A stretch of DNA of 64,000 nucleotides from JAHFDS01 sp964593795 (GTDB taxonomy: Bacteria > Myxococcota_A > Polyangia > JAHFDS01): the NCBI GenBank assembly GCA_964593795.1, contig CAZQJC010000039.1, positions 62,001-126,000 of the forward strand, given 5' to 3'. This document shows, piece after piece, positions 49,509-58,553 of the stretch. The notes below the pieces were generated by a model. That model ran no database searches, had not been told where the DNA came from, and was given only the letters and a program-made list of their open reading frames with translations. The position numbers and the translations under genes were made by a program. Positions within the stretch are counted from its first letter, which is position 1; the number at the start of each line of letters is the position of its first letter.

Positions 49509-50278
49509 ACGCCTACCCGTTCCTCTACGACCGGCAGATCGCGCCGCCCCGGCACGGCGGGCCATTCGTACGCGCGGGCGTCATCATCGTGCCGCTCACC
49601 GAGCTCGACCGCGACCTCTCGATGGTCGAGCTCCTGCCGACGAGCGACGCGATCGCGCGCGCTGGGCTCTCGAATCGCGGCGATGGCACCGGTGAGCTCC
49701 GCCTCGAGCCCTCGAGGGCCGTGCTCGACCGGTACGCGTTCTCGGCAGCGGTCCGCTACTCCGATGGCATCCAGCACGCCCTGGACAAGCTCTCGGGCGA
49801 GGTCTTCATCGCAGGGCGGCTCGTGATTCGCTTCACCGAGCACGGCACCGTCCGCGTCGACCTCCCCGTTCCGCTCGCGATCACTGCGGGGCTTACTGCG
49901 CCCGAGCGCTACCGGCTCGAACCGCTCGACGGCGCGGCGCCGCTCCAGGTTCGCAAGGTCGGCCACGAGGAGCGTCGGCCAGGCACGCGCTCGGGTCGCA
50001 TCGAGCCTGTGGACGACCCCACCTACCTCGAGCTCTTCGTCACCCCTGTGGCAGCGGGCAGGTACCGGCTACACCTCCCGCCGCTCGTGACGCGTGCGGG
50101 CGGCGTGTTCGGCCCGGCCAGCGGCGAGCTCGCGGCGCGCCTGGTCAAGCGCGGGTTCGCCGAGAAGACGCTCGGTCCGCGCGTGGCGCACGCGCACGAG
50201 CTCGCGCCTGGCGTGGTCCTGTCTGCGATCTTCGCCGAGGACGAGCGAGCCGGGGGCCGGGGAGGCGGCCATGTCTGA
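49505..50278 (+). CDS. Tail protein, unknown family
   Basis: A 257-residue protein, beta-rich, no cysteine cluster or membrane segment. ATGA overlap with the preceding gene and 8-base overlap with the next. In gene order it corresponds to small wedge proteins between gpJ and tail fibre genes. Confidence 0.6.
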   Translation: MNAYPFLYDRQIAPPRHGGPFVRAGVIIVPLTELDRDLSMVELLPTSDAIARAGLSNRGDGTGELRLEPSRAVLDRYAFSAAVRYSDGIQHALDKLSGEVFIAGRLVIRFTEHGTVRVDLPVPLAITAGLTAPERYRLEPLDGAAPLQVRKVGHEERRPGTRSGRIEPVDDPTYLELFVTPVAAGRYRLHLPPLVTRAGGVFGPASGELAARLVKRGFAEKTLGPRVAHAHELAPGVVLSAIFAEDERAGGRGGGHV

Positions 50279-51974
50279 TCGCTTCCAGGGTGCGATCGAC
50301 CAGGTGCGCGACGAGCTGTTCGTCGATCGCGCGGACGGTCGCTACCTCGACACCATCGGCGAGAACCACGGCGTGTTCCGGCCGCGCGCAGGGGTCGACG
50401 ACGAGACCTGGCGGCAGGTCCTGCGCCTCGTCATGATGGCGCCCAAGACCACCGAGGAGCGCATCCTGGCTTTCCTCGATGCACTGCTCGGCGACGCGCT
50501 GCGCATCGAGTACGCGGGCGATCCCGTCACCGCCCCGCCCGATCTGCACGTCGAGGTCCTGCTCGAGGCGAACCCCTCACCGGCAGGCGAGGTGGTCCCG
50601 CCCGCCACGGCCGTGCGCCTCACCGGCAGCGGCATCCCGGCGAAGGCGCCGCGCGCACCGGGCGCGGGCAGCGTCACGGTCACGGCGGCGGGCGTGCAGG
50701 TGGGCACGCCAGGCTCGGTGGGACCGACCCCGCCGGGCCCGGAGATCGTCGTGGCCCGTGCCGTGGGAGGCCAGACCGCCGCGCAGCTCGCGTTCTTCCC
50801 GATCGTCCCGGGCTCGGTGGAGCTCTGGGTGAACCCGCGCACGCCGGCCGTCCCGGATCCCGTGCGCCTCGATCCCGCGTACTACCAGGTCGATCCCGGT
50901 GGGCAGATCACGTTCGACCTCCTGCCCGCGCCGCTCACCTTCTTCGCCGTCGATCCCTCGACGGGCGCGCCGATCGCGCGCCCCGGGCTGCCTTCGGGCG
51001 CCGAGGTGCTCGCGACTTACCGCATCGACACCCGCACGCTGGGCGGCCTGGCCGCGGCGCTGCGCCTCGTGCTGCCTCCGACCTACCGCATCACCATCCC
51101 GTCCGCCTCGGCCGCCCACGCGTGGGCAGACCTCGAGGCCGCAGATCACCGGATGGAGGCCGTGCTGCTCCCGGGCCCGCCGGCGACCGAGGATCCGGCC
51201 CCACGCTTCCTGCGCCGCGCGACGCGAATCGACCTGCGCTCGTTCGGCGTCTTCGACGTCGGCCGGGCGCCGGGGCCGCCGGACCCGCAGCCGACGACGC
51301 CGTTCCTCGACCAGACCACTCTCGGTCCGCGCGTCTTCGTGGACCTGCGGCGCCGGCCCGACGTCGCCCGCGTGCGCGCCGACCTCCGCCAGGCGAGCTA
51401 CCTGCACGACGACCTCGCGCACCCCGCGCCGGCGGCCCCGCAGCTCTGGGCCTTCCACCCCTGGAACCGCTCCGGAGATCCCGCGCAGCTCGCGACCGAT
51501 CGGGCGTTCCCCGGCCCCTACGTCTACACGTTCGACGCGCGCTTGCAGGTCTGCGGCCGCGAGCGCGTGCCCGGCGATCCCTCGAGCTGGGAGGCCTTCG
51601 CCGAGGAGTTCGCGACCGTCCTCGCGCGAGACCAGCGCACCGGGCAGGACGAGCCGGTCGTGGTCCGCCAGGATCCGTTCGCGACGAACCCCTTCTCCGG
51701 GGCGGCCCTCGAGACCTCCCCGGGCTCGGGAGAGCTCTACCGCGACATCGCCCGGCCCCTTTCCTACGCGCCCAGGCCCGATCGCACGGACCACCCGCTG
51801 GTCCTGTTCGCGGATGAATTCTGGACCGAGCGCCTGAAGACGCTGGTCGACCTCGTCCGCGCCGCCGGCGTGTTCGTCACCTTCGAGCGCGGGCCCGTCC
51901 CGACGCCGAGCGCCGCGCCGCCGTGGTTCTGCGAGCCCTGCTACGCGGTGCGGTTCTACACGGAGGCCCCGTGA
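50271..51974 (+). CDS. Tail/baseplate protein (tail protein I-like position)
   Basis: A 567-residue protein. The N-terminal 80 residues (DRADGRYLDTIGENHGVFRP, EERILAFLDALLGDAL) resemble the start of baseplate-associated proteins that follow gpJ; the middle is Gly/Pro/Val-rich and beta, and the end is globular with CEPCYAVRF. Coupled on both sides. Exact family not recognised. Confidence 0.62.
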   Translation: MSDRFQGAIDQVRDELFVDRADGRYLDTIGENHGVFRPRAGVDDETWRQVLRLVMMAPKTTEERILAFLDALLGDALRIEYAGDPVTAPPDLHVEVLLEANPSPAGEVVPPATAVRLTGSGIPAKAPRAPGAGSVTVTAAGVQVGTPGSVGPTPPGPEIVVARAVGGQTAAQLAFFPIVPGSVELWVNPRTPAVPDPVRLDPAYYQVDPGGQITFDLLPAPLTFFAVDPSTGAPIARPGLPSGAEVLATYRIDTRTLGGLAAALRLVLPPTYRITIPSASAAHAWADLEAADHRMEAVLLPGPPATEDPAPRFLRRATRIDLRSFGVFDVGRAPGPPDPQPTTPFLDQTTLGPRVFVDLRRRPDVARVRADLRQASYLHDDLAHPAPAAPQLWAFHPWNRSGDPAQLATDRAFPGPYVYTFDARLQVCGRERVPGDPSSWEAFAEEFATVLARDQRTGQDEPVVVRQDPFATNPFSGAALETSPGSGELYRDIARPLSYAPRPDRTDHPLVLFADEFWTERLKTLVDLVRAAGVFVTFERGPVPTPSAAPPWFCEPCYAVRFYTEAP

Positions 51975-52357
51975 AGCCCGCCGGCTGCGAGAAGACGCTC
52001 GACGCCGAGGTGGCGGATCTGCGCTGGGAGCGCGAGCAGCTGACGAGCGCGATCGCGACCAAGCAGGCCATCCTGAACGACCTCGAGTCGCGCACGACCG
52101 CGCTCGCGCGCCTCAAGGAGGCGGCCCTGCGCGAGGCGACCGCGGCCCAGGACCGACTGCAGTCCCTGCAGGCCGAGCTGAATCACCTGCTGGCGACGTT
52201 GCCCGCGCTGCGGACGGACCTCGTGGAGATCGTGCGCAAGGCGGTTGAGGCCGCGGTCGACCAGCGCATCGACCGCGCCGTTCGTCTGGGCCTGCGCAAG
52301 CAGCTCCTGCCGGCGCTGCGCGCAGCACTCACCAACTCCGTGGAGCAGAAGGCATGA
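51971..52357 (+). CDS. Coiled-coil tail protein
   Basis: A 128-residue protein, GTG start by GTGA overlap. Residues 10-85 form a nearly continuous heptad helix (LDAEVADLRWEREQLTSAIA, LQSLQAELNHLLATL). Likely a trimeric or dimeric connector or chaperone of the following large tail-fibre-like protein. Confidence 0.65.
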   Translation: MKPAGCEKTLDAEVADLRWEREQLTSAIATKQAILNDLESRTTALARLKEAALREATAAQDRLQSLQAELNHLLATLPALRTDLVEIVRKAVEAAVDQRIDRAVRLGLRKQLLPALRAALTNSVEQKA

Positions 52358-55176
52358 GCAAGCGCCTCCGCGTGCTGGGGAACCAGCGCATCGACCTCGA
52401 GGACTTCCTGCACGGGGGCAGCGGCTTCGCCGTGGCCGAGCTCAAGGTGCACGTCCAGCAGATGCTCTCCGAACTCATGGGCGTCATCGAGGGCTTCGAC
52501 GTCGCGCTCGACGGCATCCCCGGCTCCGACACCAACGTCATCCGCATCTACAACGGCGCCGCGCTCGATCCGACGCTCCAGCTCGTGCACATCGAGGACG
52601 CGCCCGGCGGCGTGGTCACGCTCGCGCTCGAGGGCGAGGGGCTTCATCACGTAGGAGTCCTCTTCCGCCTCGTGCCCTCGGACACCGCGGCGCGCTACTT
52701 CTGGGACCCCGGCGCGCAGAACACCGACGGCACGAACGGGCGGGAGTTCGTGCAGGACGTGCGGACGCGCCTCTCGGTGACCTGGCAGCCCGTGGACGCG
52801 CTCGACGATCCCACCTTCGCGACCTCGGGGGTCGATACACCGCACCTGGTCATCCCCCTGGCCGTCATCCCCGTCATCGCCCCGCAGGGCCGCAGCGTCA
52901 TCGACGAATCGCGGCTGCGCACCGAGGGCGCGATCGGCAAGGTGCTGTCCCTCGGCACCAGCGATCCCACCCGCACCACGCTGCGCGTCGTGCGCGCCGC
53001 CCTGTTCCGACCTGGCTCGGCACTGGGCGTGCCGCTCTCGCAGAACGCGTACAGCGTGGACGCCATCGACCCGGTCCGAAACCAGCTCGTGGTCACGCCC
53101 CCGATGCCGCCCGCCGACCAGGCGCGCGCCGTGTCCCTCGGCTTCGTTGCGAACCTCGCCCTGTCGCTGCCGCCCTCGACCTGGGGCTACCGCTTCATCC
53201 GCGGCGTCGGCCGCCTCGCCGATCCCAGCGACCCCGCCGACCAGAGCGCCCCCGGCGACGTGCGACCGCGCCTGTTCGAGGGCGATGCCCGGCGCGGCGA
53301 GAAGCTGCTCGCTCGCGTGGTCGACATGCCCGATCGCCTGGGCGGCATGAGTGAGCGCCTGACCGGCCGCGAGGAGGACGATCTCGGCACCCTCAAGAAC
53401 CTGCGCGACGCGCTCGCGTTCGTGCTCGCCGAGGCGAAGTTCGGTCGCCCCGGCACCTGGGCACCGGTCGGCACGGACACGCCGGCGCCGAAGTGGATCG
53501 ATCCCGTCCCCGTGCCGCTCTGGGACATCGCCCGCCTCTACTTCAACGAGCTCAACGGGACCGGCGTCATCGAGGGCGGCCTGCCCACGCAGATCGACCT
53601 CGTCCCCGGCGCCGCGCCCGGTCAGTTCACGGCACGCGTCCACTTCCCCGCCACGACCTACTACTCCGCCGGCGTCCGGCACCGCATGGCCGCGACCGTG
53701 GACGCCGAGCCCTTCGCCCTCAATCCGCCCGCCCGCATCCTGTTCGTCTACTTCTGGGCCACGCCGCAGCCGAACACGGACGACCCGTCGATCCCGCTCA
53801 CCGGTCCCGACTGGCAGACCGCACCGACGCGCCTCCAGCACACGACGACGCCGGAGTTCCATCCCGATCCCGCCGCGCCCACCGCGCGCTCGGTGCTCCT
53901 CGGCGCCGCCCGCTTCGACAACGGCGCCGGCGCTGCGGTGCCCGTGGTGACGCTCATCCCGATGGCGCGCGTCCCCCGTCGTATCGCCGACGTACTCGGC
54001 CCCGACGCGCAGGGCCATCTGCAGCGAGACCTAGTCTTCCGCACCTGGGCCGCGATCGGCGATCCCGGACGGCGCATCACGGTGGACGATCCCAGCGGCA
54101 GGCTGCACATCGACGTCGGCACCGGCTCCCTCGGCGTGCACGCGCCCGGCGCGATCGAGCTCCTGAGCGATCTGCCCGGCGCACCTGCCTCCATCCGCGC
54201 GCATCAGGGCAACGCCCAGGGGCCGATCACGGCACGCCTCGACGCCACCGGCCTCGACCTCGCGCGTGGCGCCGGCGCGCGCCTCTGGGATGCCAGCCTC
54301 GGTGGTCGAGGCGATCTACTGGGCGCGTTCGAGCCCGGCCAGGATCGCGGCGGCGGCCTGCGCGCCCTCGGCCGGCGCGCCAGCCTGGTCGGCTACTCGG
54401 GCGACTCCACGGTCGCGGCCGCGCTCCGCCTCGACGCGCGCGACGGCTTCGACCAGGACGGCTGGTCGGACGGCGTCGTCGCCGTCGACGCCGAGGTGCT
54501 CGAGGTGCGCCGTCGTCTGCGCCTGATGGGCCAGGCCGCGATGATCAACGTGGACCGCGACGCGACCGGCAACCCCGTTGGCCCGCAAGGGTTCAACTTC
54601 ATCAACCCTTACAAAGTGCCGCTCGCGTGGGCGTACCTGCGCTTCGACGCGGGCCTGTGGCGCCTGCTCGCCCAGTCCCACTGCATGCTCTCCGAGGGCG
54701 GCACGGGAACGAGGCGCGCCGACCCGGTCTGGCTGGCACCGTTCGCCCAACCGGTCGCCCCGACTCCGGCGCTCGTCGAGGTGGTGGGCCCGTCGTCCAG
54801 CTCGGGCGCGACCTACGGCGTCCAGCTCCCGTGGTCCACCTGGTTCCGGCCCACCGCGCCCGAGGGCTACATTGTCACGCTGCAGGTCAACCCGCGCTAC
54901 GAGGCCTGGCGCAACTACGCCATGCTCGGCGCCCAGCAGCGCCGCCCCTACAGCGAGCTCCGCGGCTTCTGCACGTCGGCCGACGTCGCCTGGCGGGGCT
55001 TCGCCCGTGACCTGCGCTTCGACTCGGGCACTGTGGTGCGCGCGGTCGACGGCCCCATCCTCGTCTACACCTTCCCCTCGGCCGCGCTCTCCGGGATCGA
55101 CGGCGTGATGGTCCAGGTGTGGGGTTCGCTGGGCCAGGTCCACGCGAACGGGGAGACGACCTTGTCCCCGGTGTGA
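52354..55176 (+). CDS. Large tail-fibre-like protein
   Basis: A 940-residue protein. The N-terminal helical part (LEDFLHGGSGFAVAELKVHV) is probably the baseplate attachment; the remainder is beta-rich with repeated Asp/Pro/Gly turns and a C-terminal globular domain (from about 690) that may be a receptor-binding or tip domain. Length and last place in the tail operon fit a fibre or baseplate periphery protein. Not assigned to a named family. Confidence 0.65.
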   Translation: MSKRLRVLGNQRIDLEDFLHGGSGFAVAELKVHVQQMLSELMGVIEGFDVALDGIPGSDTNVIRIYNGAALDPTLQLVHIEDAPGGVVTLALEGEGLHHVGVLFRLVPSDTAARYFWDPGAQNTDGTNGREFVQDVRTRLSVTWQPVDALDDPTFATSGVDTPHLVIPLAVIPVIAPQGRSVIDESRLRTEGAIGKVLSLGTSDPTRTTLRVVRAALFRPGSALGVPLSQNAYSVDAIDPVRNQLVVTPPMPPADQARAVSLGFVANLALSLPPSTWGYRFIRGVGRLADPSDPADQSAPGDVRPRLFEGDARRGEKLLARVVDMPDRLGGMSERLTGREEDDLGTLKNLRDALAFVLAEAKFGRPGTWAPVGTDTPAPKWIDPVPVPLWDIARLYFNELNGTGVIEGGLPTQIDLVPGAAPGQFTARVHFPATTYYSAGVRHRMAATVDAEPFALNPPARILFVYFWATPQPNTDDPSIPLTGPDWQTAPTRLQHTTTPEFHPDPAAPTARSVLLGAARFDNGAGAAVPVVTLIPMARVPRRIADVLGPDAQGHLQRDLVFRTWAAIGDPGRRITVDDPSGRLHIDVGTGSLGVHAPGAIELLSDLPGAPASIRAHQGNAQGPITARLDATGLDLARGAGARLWDASLGGRGDLLGAFEPGQDRGGGLRALGRRASLVGYSGDSTVAAALRLDARDGFDQDGWSDGVVAVDAEVLEVRRRLRLMGQAAMINVDRDATGNPVGPQGFNFINPYKVPLAWAYLRFDAGLWRLLAQSHCMLSEGGTGTRRADPVWLAPFAQPVAPTPALVEVVGPSSSSGATYGVQLPWSTWFRPTAPEGYIVTLQVNPRYEAWRNYAMLGAQQRRPYSELRGFCTSADVAWRGFARDLRFDSGTVVRAVDGPILVYTFPSAALSGIDGVMVQVWGSLGQVHANGETTLSPV

Positions 55177-55191
55177 GTCGGCGCCCGCCTG

Positions 55192-56272
55192 CTACCTCGA
55201 GCCGTTCGGTTCCGACGACTCCGCGCTTGCCGCCGACGCGTCCTTGACCGCGTAGTCCTTGATCACGACGCCACGGGCAGCGCTGCCTCGAACATGTTGG
55301 CCCCACCAGTAGAGGCCCTTGTGCTTGCCGAACAGCCCCTTGCCCTCGAAGCGCTTGAAGTGCCCGCGGCAGATGTGGAGGGGTGGTGGCGCTCCGGGCT
55401 CACCTGTTCGCGCGCCCTCGAGGATGGCCCGCATCGGGTCGATCTCGAGCACCTTGTACTTCACCAGTGGGCGCCCACGTCTGCGCTCGTGGGCCTTGCT
55501 CAGGGCCGCGGGTGGACCCTCATCGCGAACGCGGACGTTCTTGCAGTGCATGAACGTGACCGCGAACAACGCTGGATAGAGCAGGTGCGTGAGCTGAGGC
55601 AGCGCCTCGACCGGAACAGTCGGCTCGAGGACGGGACCTCCAACCGGGACGCCGACCGTCGCGCCGTCTGCATCGAGCAGGAAGGACCACATCTCGAGCG
55701 GACCGAAGACCTTGTTCTTGTCGTCCTGATCTTCCACGAAGGTGGCGCTATGCAGCGCCCACTTGGGCATCGGCTTCTTGCCGAACTCCCCGCGGACGAG
55801 TCGAGGCAGGAGATACTCGAGCGTGCTCGACATGCCGGACGCGATGGCGCGCGGGGGCGACTCATCCTCGACGGCCAGCGATGTCCCTCCGTCGCTCGCA
55901 TCCAGCGCCCGCTGGATCATCTCGGCAGACAGCTCTTGACCCATGAGCAGCATACCGACACTGGCGTAGTGCTTGAGGTCCTTGGCGGACACCAGGCTGC
56001 CGTCGGCGAGCCGCACCTTGGCCGGCCGCCGATGCTCCATGAAAGAAGAGCTCGAGGGGCGGAGCAAGGCAGGGGAAGCCGGTGGCCAGGTTCCAGCCTT
56101 GGGTCGTCGTTCCTGCATAGACGTAGTCGGCGACGTTGTCGATGGACACGATGGTCGCCTTGCGGATGAGATCGACCGCCCAGCTCGTGAGGCTGTCGGC
56201 CTCGTTGTAACGATCCCTGAAGTAGCTGGGGAGCTGCACGCCATGCTGGAAGATCTTGTCCGCCATCCGCAT
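55192..56272 (-). pseudogene. Minus-strand inserted gene with apparent frameshift
   Basis: Two adjacent frames make one protein of about 360 residues. Frame 1 (ATG 56272, AGAGG six bases before it) gives MRMADKIFQHGVQLPSYFRD to ...PPLELFF; at about 56035-56045 the sense continues only after a +1/-2 shift as MEHRRPAKVRLADGSLVSAK to the end near 55192. The conserved-looking end HICRGHFKRFEGKGLFGKHK then LYWWGQHVRG resembles proteins seen in phages and mobile elements of unknown function. The shift lies at CTCTTCTTTCATGG. It is less GC-rich, opposite to all neighbours, and separates tail and head operons. A degraded gene, a sequencing error, or two coupled genes. Confidence 0.6.
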
Positions 56273-56334
56273 TGCCAACCTCTGGTGTGAGCCGGCGCAG
56301 TCCGAGCATACGCTCGAGTACTGACGCACCTGCC

Positions 56335-56365
56335 ACGTCTGGCGACAGGGGCCGTTTGCTAGGAT
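56335..56365 (+). promoter_or_regulatory. Phage promoter-like element P3
   Basis: CGTCTGGCGACAG, 11 bases, TAGGAT, the same arrangement as P2 (36145) and, with a longer spacer, P1. It restarts rightward transcription for the head operon after the minus-strand insertion. Confidence 0.68.
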
Positions 56366-56382
56366 AGAAATCAGCTAGAGGT

Positions 56383-56435
56383 CCTCCACAAAGGGAGGTG
56401 GTGACGCAGCCGCGTCGCCCCTCCCTTTTCATTTT
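56383..56435 (+). terminator. Intrinsic terminator with competing antiterminator stem (attenuator)
   Basis: Left arm AAGGGAGGTGGTGACGC (56391-56407) pairs with GCGTCGCCCCTCCCTT (56412-56427), about 15 pairs with a small bulge, followed by TTTTCATTTT: a strong Rho-independent terminator 12 bases before the protease start. CCTCC at 56383-56387 can instead pair with GGAGG (56394-56398), which would break the terminator. It sits between promoter P3 and the head operon it should serve, so transcription must be attenuated or antiterminated. Confidence 0.72.
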
Positions 56436-56446
56436 CGGACACGCGC

Positions 56447-57574
56447 ATGCGCCAAGAGACCTTCTCCTTCTGGATGCCGCTCGCGAAGGCGGGCGTTGAT
56501 GCCGACGGCAAGCGCTGGATCGAGGGCATCGCGTCCGACGAGGGCGAGGACCTGCAGGGCGAGAAGGTCGTGCAGAAGGGGCTCGACGTCGACTACTTCG
56601 TGCGGCGCGGCTTCTTCAACTGGGACCACCAGGACGTGGTGGCGGTCAAGGGCGCCGGCGGCGAGGAGCGCCTCGCCATCGGCAAGATCGGCGAGCCGAC
56701 CACCGCGCGGATCACGCCGCGCGGGCTCTACGTCAAGGGCTTCCTCTACAAGGGAAACCCGCTCGCCGAGGCTGCCTGGGAGCTCGCGCAGAGTCTCGAG
56801 ACGTCCGGCGCCCGGCGCAGGCTGGGGTTCTCGATCCAGGGCAAGACCCTGCGCAAGCAGGGCAACGAGATCGTCAAGGCCTGGATCCAGGACGTCGCGA
56901 TCACGCCCGCGCCGGTCAACCCGCGCACGTACCTCGACGTGGTCAAGGGCCTCGGCACCACGGCCGAGGATCTCGCGAAGGCGCTCTCGACCGGCTACGC
57001 GAAGGGCGAGGACGCCGCCGCCAAGGCCGGCGAGGGCGGCGCGCTGCGCCCGGAGGAGCTCGACGGCGAAGAGCACCGCTGTGACCGCTGCGGCACCGCG
57101 GACTGCCACGATCACGACGAGCTTGAGAAGGCGCTCGAGGGGATCTTCCTCGAGTCGCTCGACAAGGCCCTGCTCGGACCTGCGGTCGCGGCCGCGCGCT
57201 CGGCGGTGACGAAGCTCGGCCAGCGGGTCAGAAACCGCATCACGCACCGCAAGTTCCTGTCGGACCACGAGCCCTGGGTCGACCAGCACGGCATCCCGCG
57301 CACGGGTCCCGAGGGCTGGGTCGCCGACCCCACCGGGGAGCACCACGGCGGCGGACCGGGCGGGACGTACCCCGTCTCCCCGCGCTCGCAGAACCGCGCC
57401 GGCGTCTACGGGCGCGCGGCGCTCACGGATCCCGACGCGCGCCCGCAGAAGTCACTGACGCGCGCCGAGGCCATCGAGTTCATCCAGCTCGACAAGGGCT
57501 ACTCGCGCGCCACCGCCGAGCTGGCGGCCGACGTGCTGTTCGAGGCCGCGCGACTCGGGCACCTGCCCGATTGA
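56447..57574 (+). CDS. Prohead protease (S78/HK97-type)
   Basis: A 375-residue protein. WIEGIASDEGEDLQGE, then RRGFFNWDHQ, GARRRLGFSIQG and VAITPAPVNP follow the S78 prohead protease pattern, with His/Ser catalytic residues in the WDH and FSIQG segments. A C-terminal extension (200-375) with CDRCGTADCHDH may bind zinc. It matures capsid or scaffold during head assembly. First gene of the head operon. Confidence 0.85.
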   Translation: MRQETFSFWMPLAKAGVDADGKRWIEGIASDEGEDLQGEKVVQKGLDVDYFVRRGFFNWDHQDVVAVKGAGGEERLAIGKIGEPTTARITPRGLYVKGFLYKGNPLAEAAWELAQSLETSGARRRLGFSIQGKTLRKQGNEIVKAWIQDVAITPAPVNPRTYLDVVKGLGTTAEDLAKALSTGYAKGEDAAAKAGEGGALRPEELDGEEHRCDRCGTADCHDHDELEKALEGIFLESLDKALLGPAVAAARSAVTKLGQRVRNRITHRKFLSDHEPWVDQHGIPRTGPEGWVADPTGEHHGGGPGGTYPVSPRSQNRAGVYGRAALTDPDARPQKSLTRAEAIEFIQLDKGYSRATAELAADVLFEAARLGHLPD

Positions 57575-57590
57575 CGACGAGGAGAATCGC

Positions 57591-58544
57591 ATGAGCGAGA
57601 AGCAGGAGCAGAAGGACCCCACGACCGAGTCGATCCCGCAGGCCGACCTCGTCAAGGGCCTGGCCCGGCTCGAGCGCCTGGCCAAGAGCCAGGTCACGGG
57701 CAAGCTGCCCGGCAACAACGAGCCCAAGGGGAGCTGGGCGTACGGCGAGGAGCCCACGGAGGTCTCTGACGAGGACTCCGACGTCTCCGGCGACTCGGGT
57801 GAGGACGAGCGCGCGGGCAAGAAGTCCGACACCGACTACAAGCCCAAGAGCTCCCCGGTTCGCAAGGCGATGGACCGCGACGACGACGAGAACGACGGCG
57901 GCGGCGGAGACGACGACGACGAGGGTGAGGGCGACGACGACCCCTTCGCGGACGACGACGGGCCCGGCGAGGACGGCAAGGACGAGGGCGGCGACAAGAA
58001 GCCCGCCGAGGACAAGGACACCGAGAAATCCTTCGCCGCCCGCGTGCGCGCGTCGAAGCACATCCGCTCGGGAGTCGAGGTCTCGCCGTTCCTGCGCGAC
58101 ACGGTGACCAGCATCAACAAGAGCTTCCGCGACCTCGAGCGCCGCACCAGGCGCTTCGTCCGCCAGGAGATCCACCGCGGCTTCGCGCGGCAGCAGGCCT
58201 TCAACAAGAGCCTGTCCGAGGCGCTCTCGGGGCTCGGCGCGGTCGCGATCGAGCAGAGCGATCTCATCAAGGCCATCTCCGCGCAGCCCGCCCGCGGTCC
58301 CAAGAGCCAGACCCACGCGGTGCGCCCGGTGCAGAAGTCGTTCGACGGCGGGGAGGACCAGATCACGCTGCCCGATGGCTCCACCGCGCCCCAGCTCGAG
58401 CGCGGCGTGATCCTGCAGCGGCTGCTCAACGGCGTCGCCAAGAACCTCATCGGCGCCGGCGAGGTCGTGAAGTTCGAGACCACCGGGATCGTCTCGCCCG
58501 CCCTCTACAAGTCGCTCTGCACGAACCCCGAGTTCGTCAAGTAA
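57591..58544 (+). CDS. Scaffold-like or capsid-accessory protein
   Basis: A 317-residue protein. A very acidic low-complexity stretch (about 98-140, runs of Asp/Glu/Gly) is followed by a basic helical part (RDLERRTRRFVRQEIHRGFA) and a globular C-terminus. It sits between protease and major capsid, the place of scaffolding proteins, which are often acidic/helical and cleaved. AGGAGAATCGC precedes the ATG. Confidence 0.65.
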   Translation: MSEKQEQKDPTTESIPQADLVKGLARLERLAKSQVTGKLPGNNEPKGSWAYGEEPTEVSDEDSDVSGDSGEDERAGKKSDTDYKPKSSPVRKAMDRDDDENDGGGGDDDDEGEGDDDPFADDDGPGEDGKDEGGDKKPAEDKDTEKSFAARVRASKHIRSGVEVSPFLRDTVTSINKSFRDLERRTRRFVRQEIHRGFARQQAFNKSLSEALSGLGAVAIEQSDLIKAISAQPARGPKSQTHAVRPVQKSFDGGEDQITLPDGSTAPQLERGVILQRLLNGVAKNLIGAGEVVKFETTGIVSPALYKSLCTNPEFVK

Positions 58545-58553
58545 GGAGCCCTC

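Noticed and set aside
52183..54018. Minus-strand frame of about 610 codons
   Set aside because: Antisense to the fibre-like gene; composition is non-protein-like.
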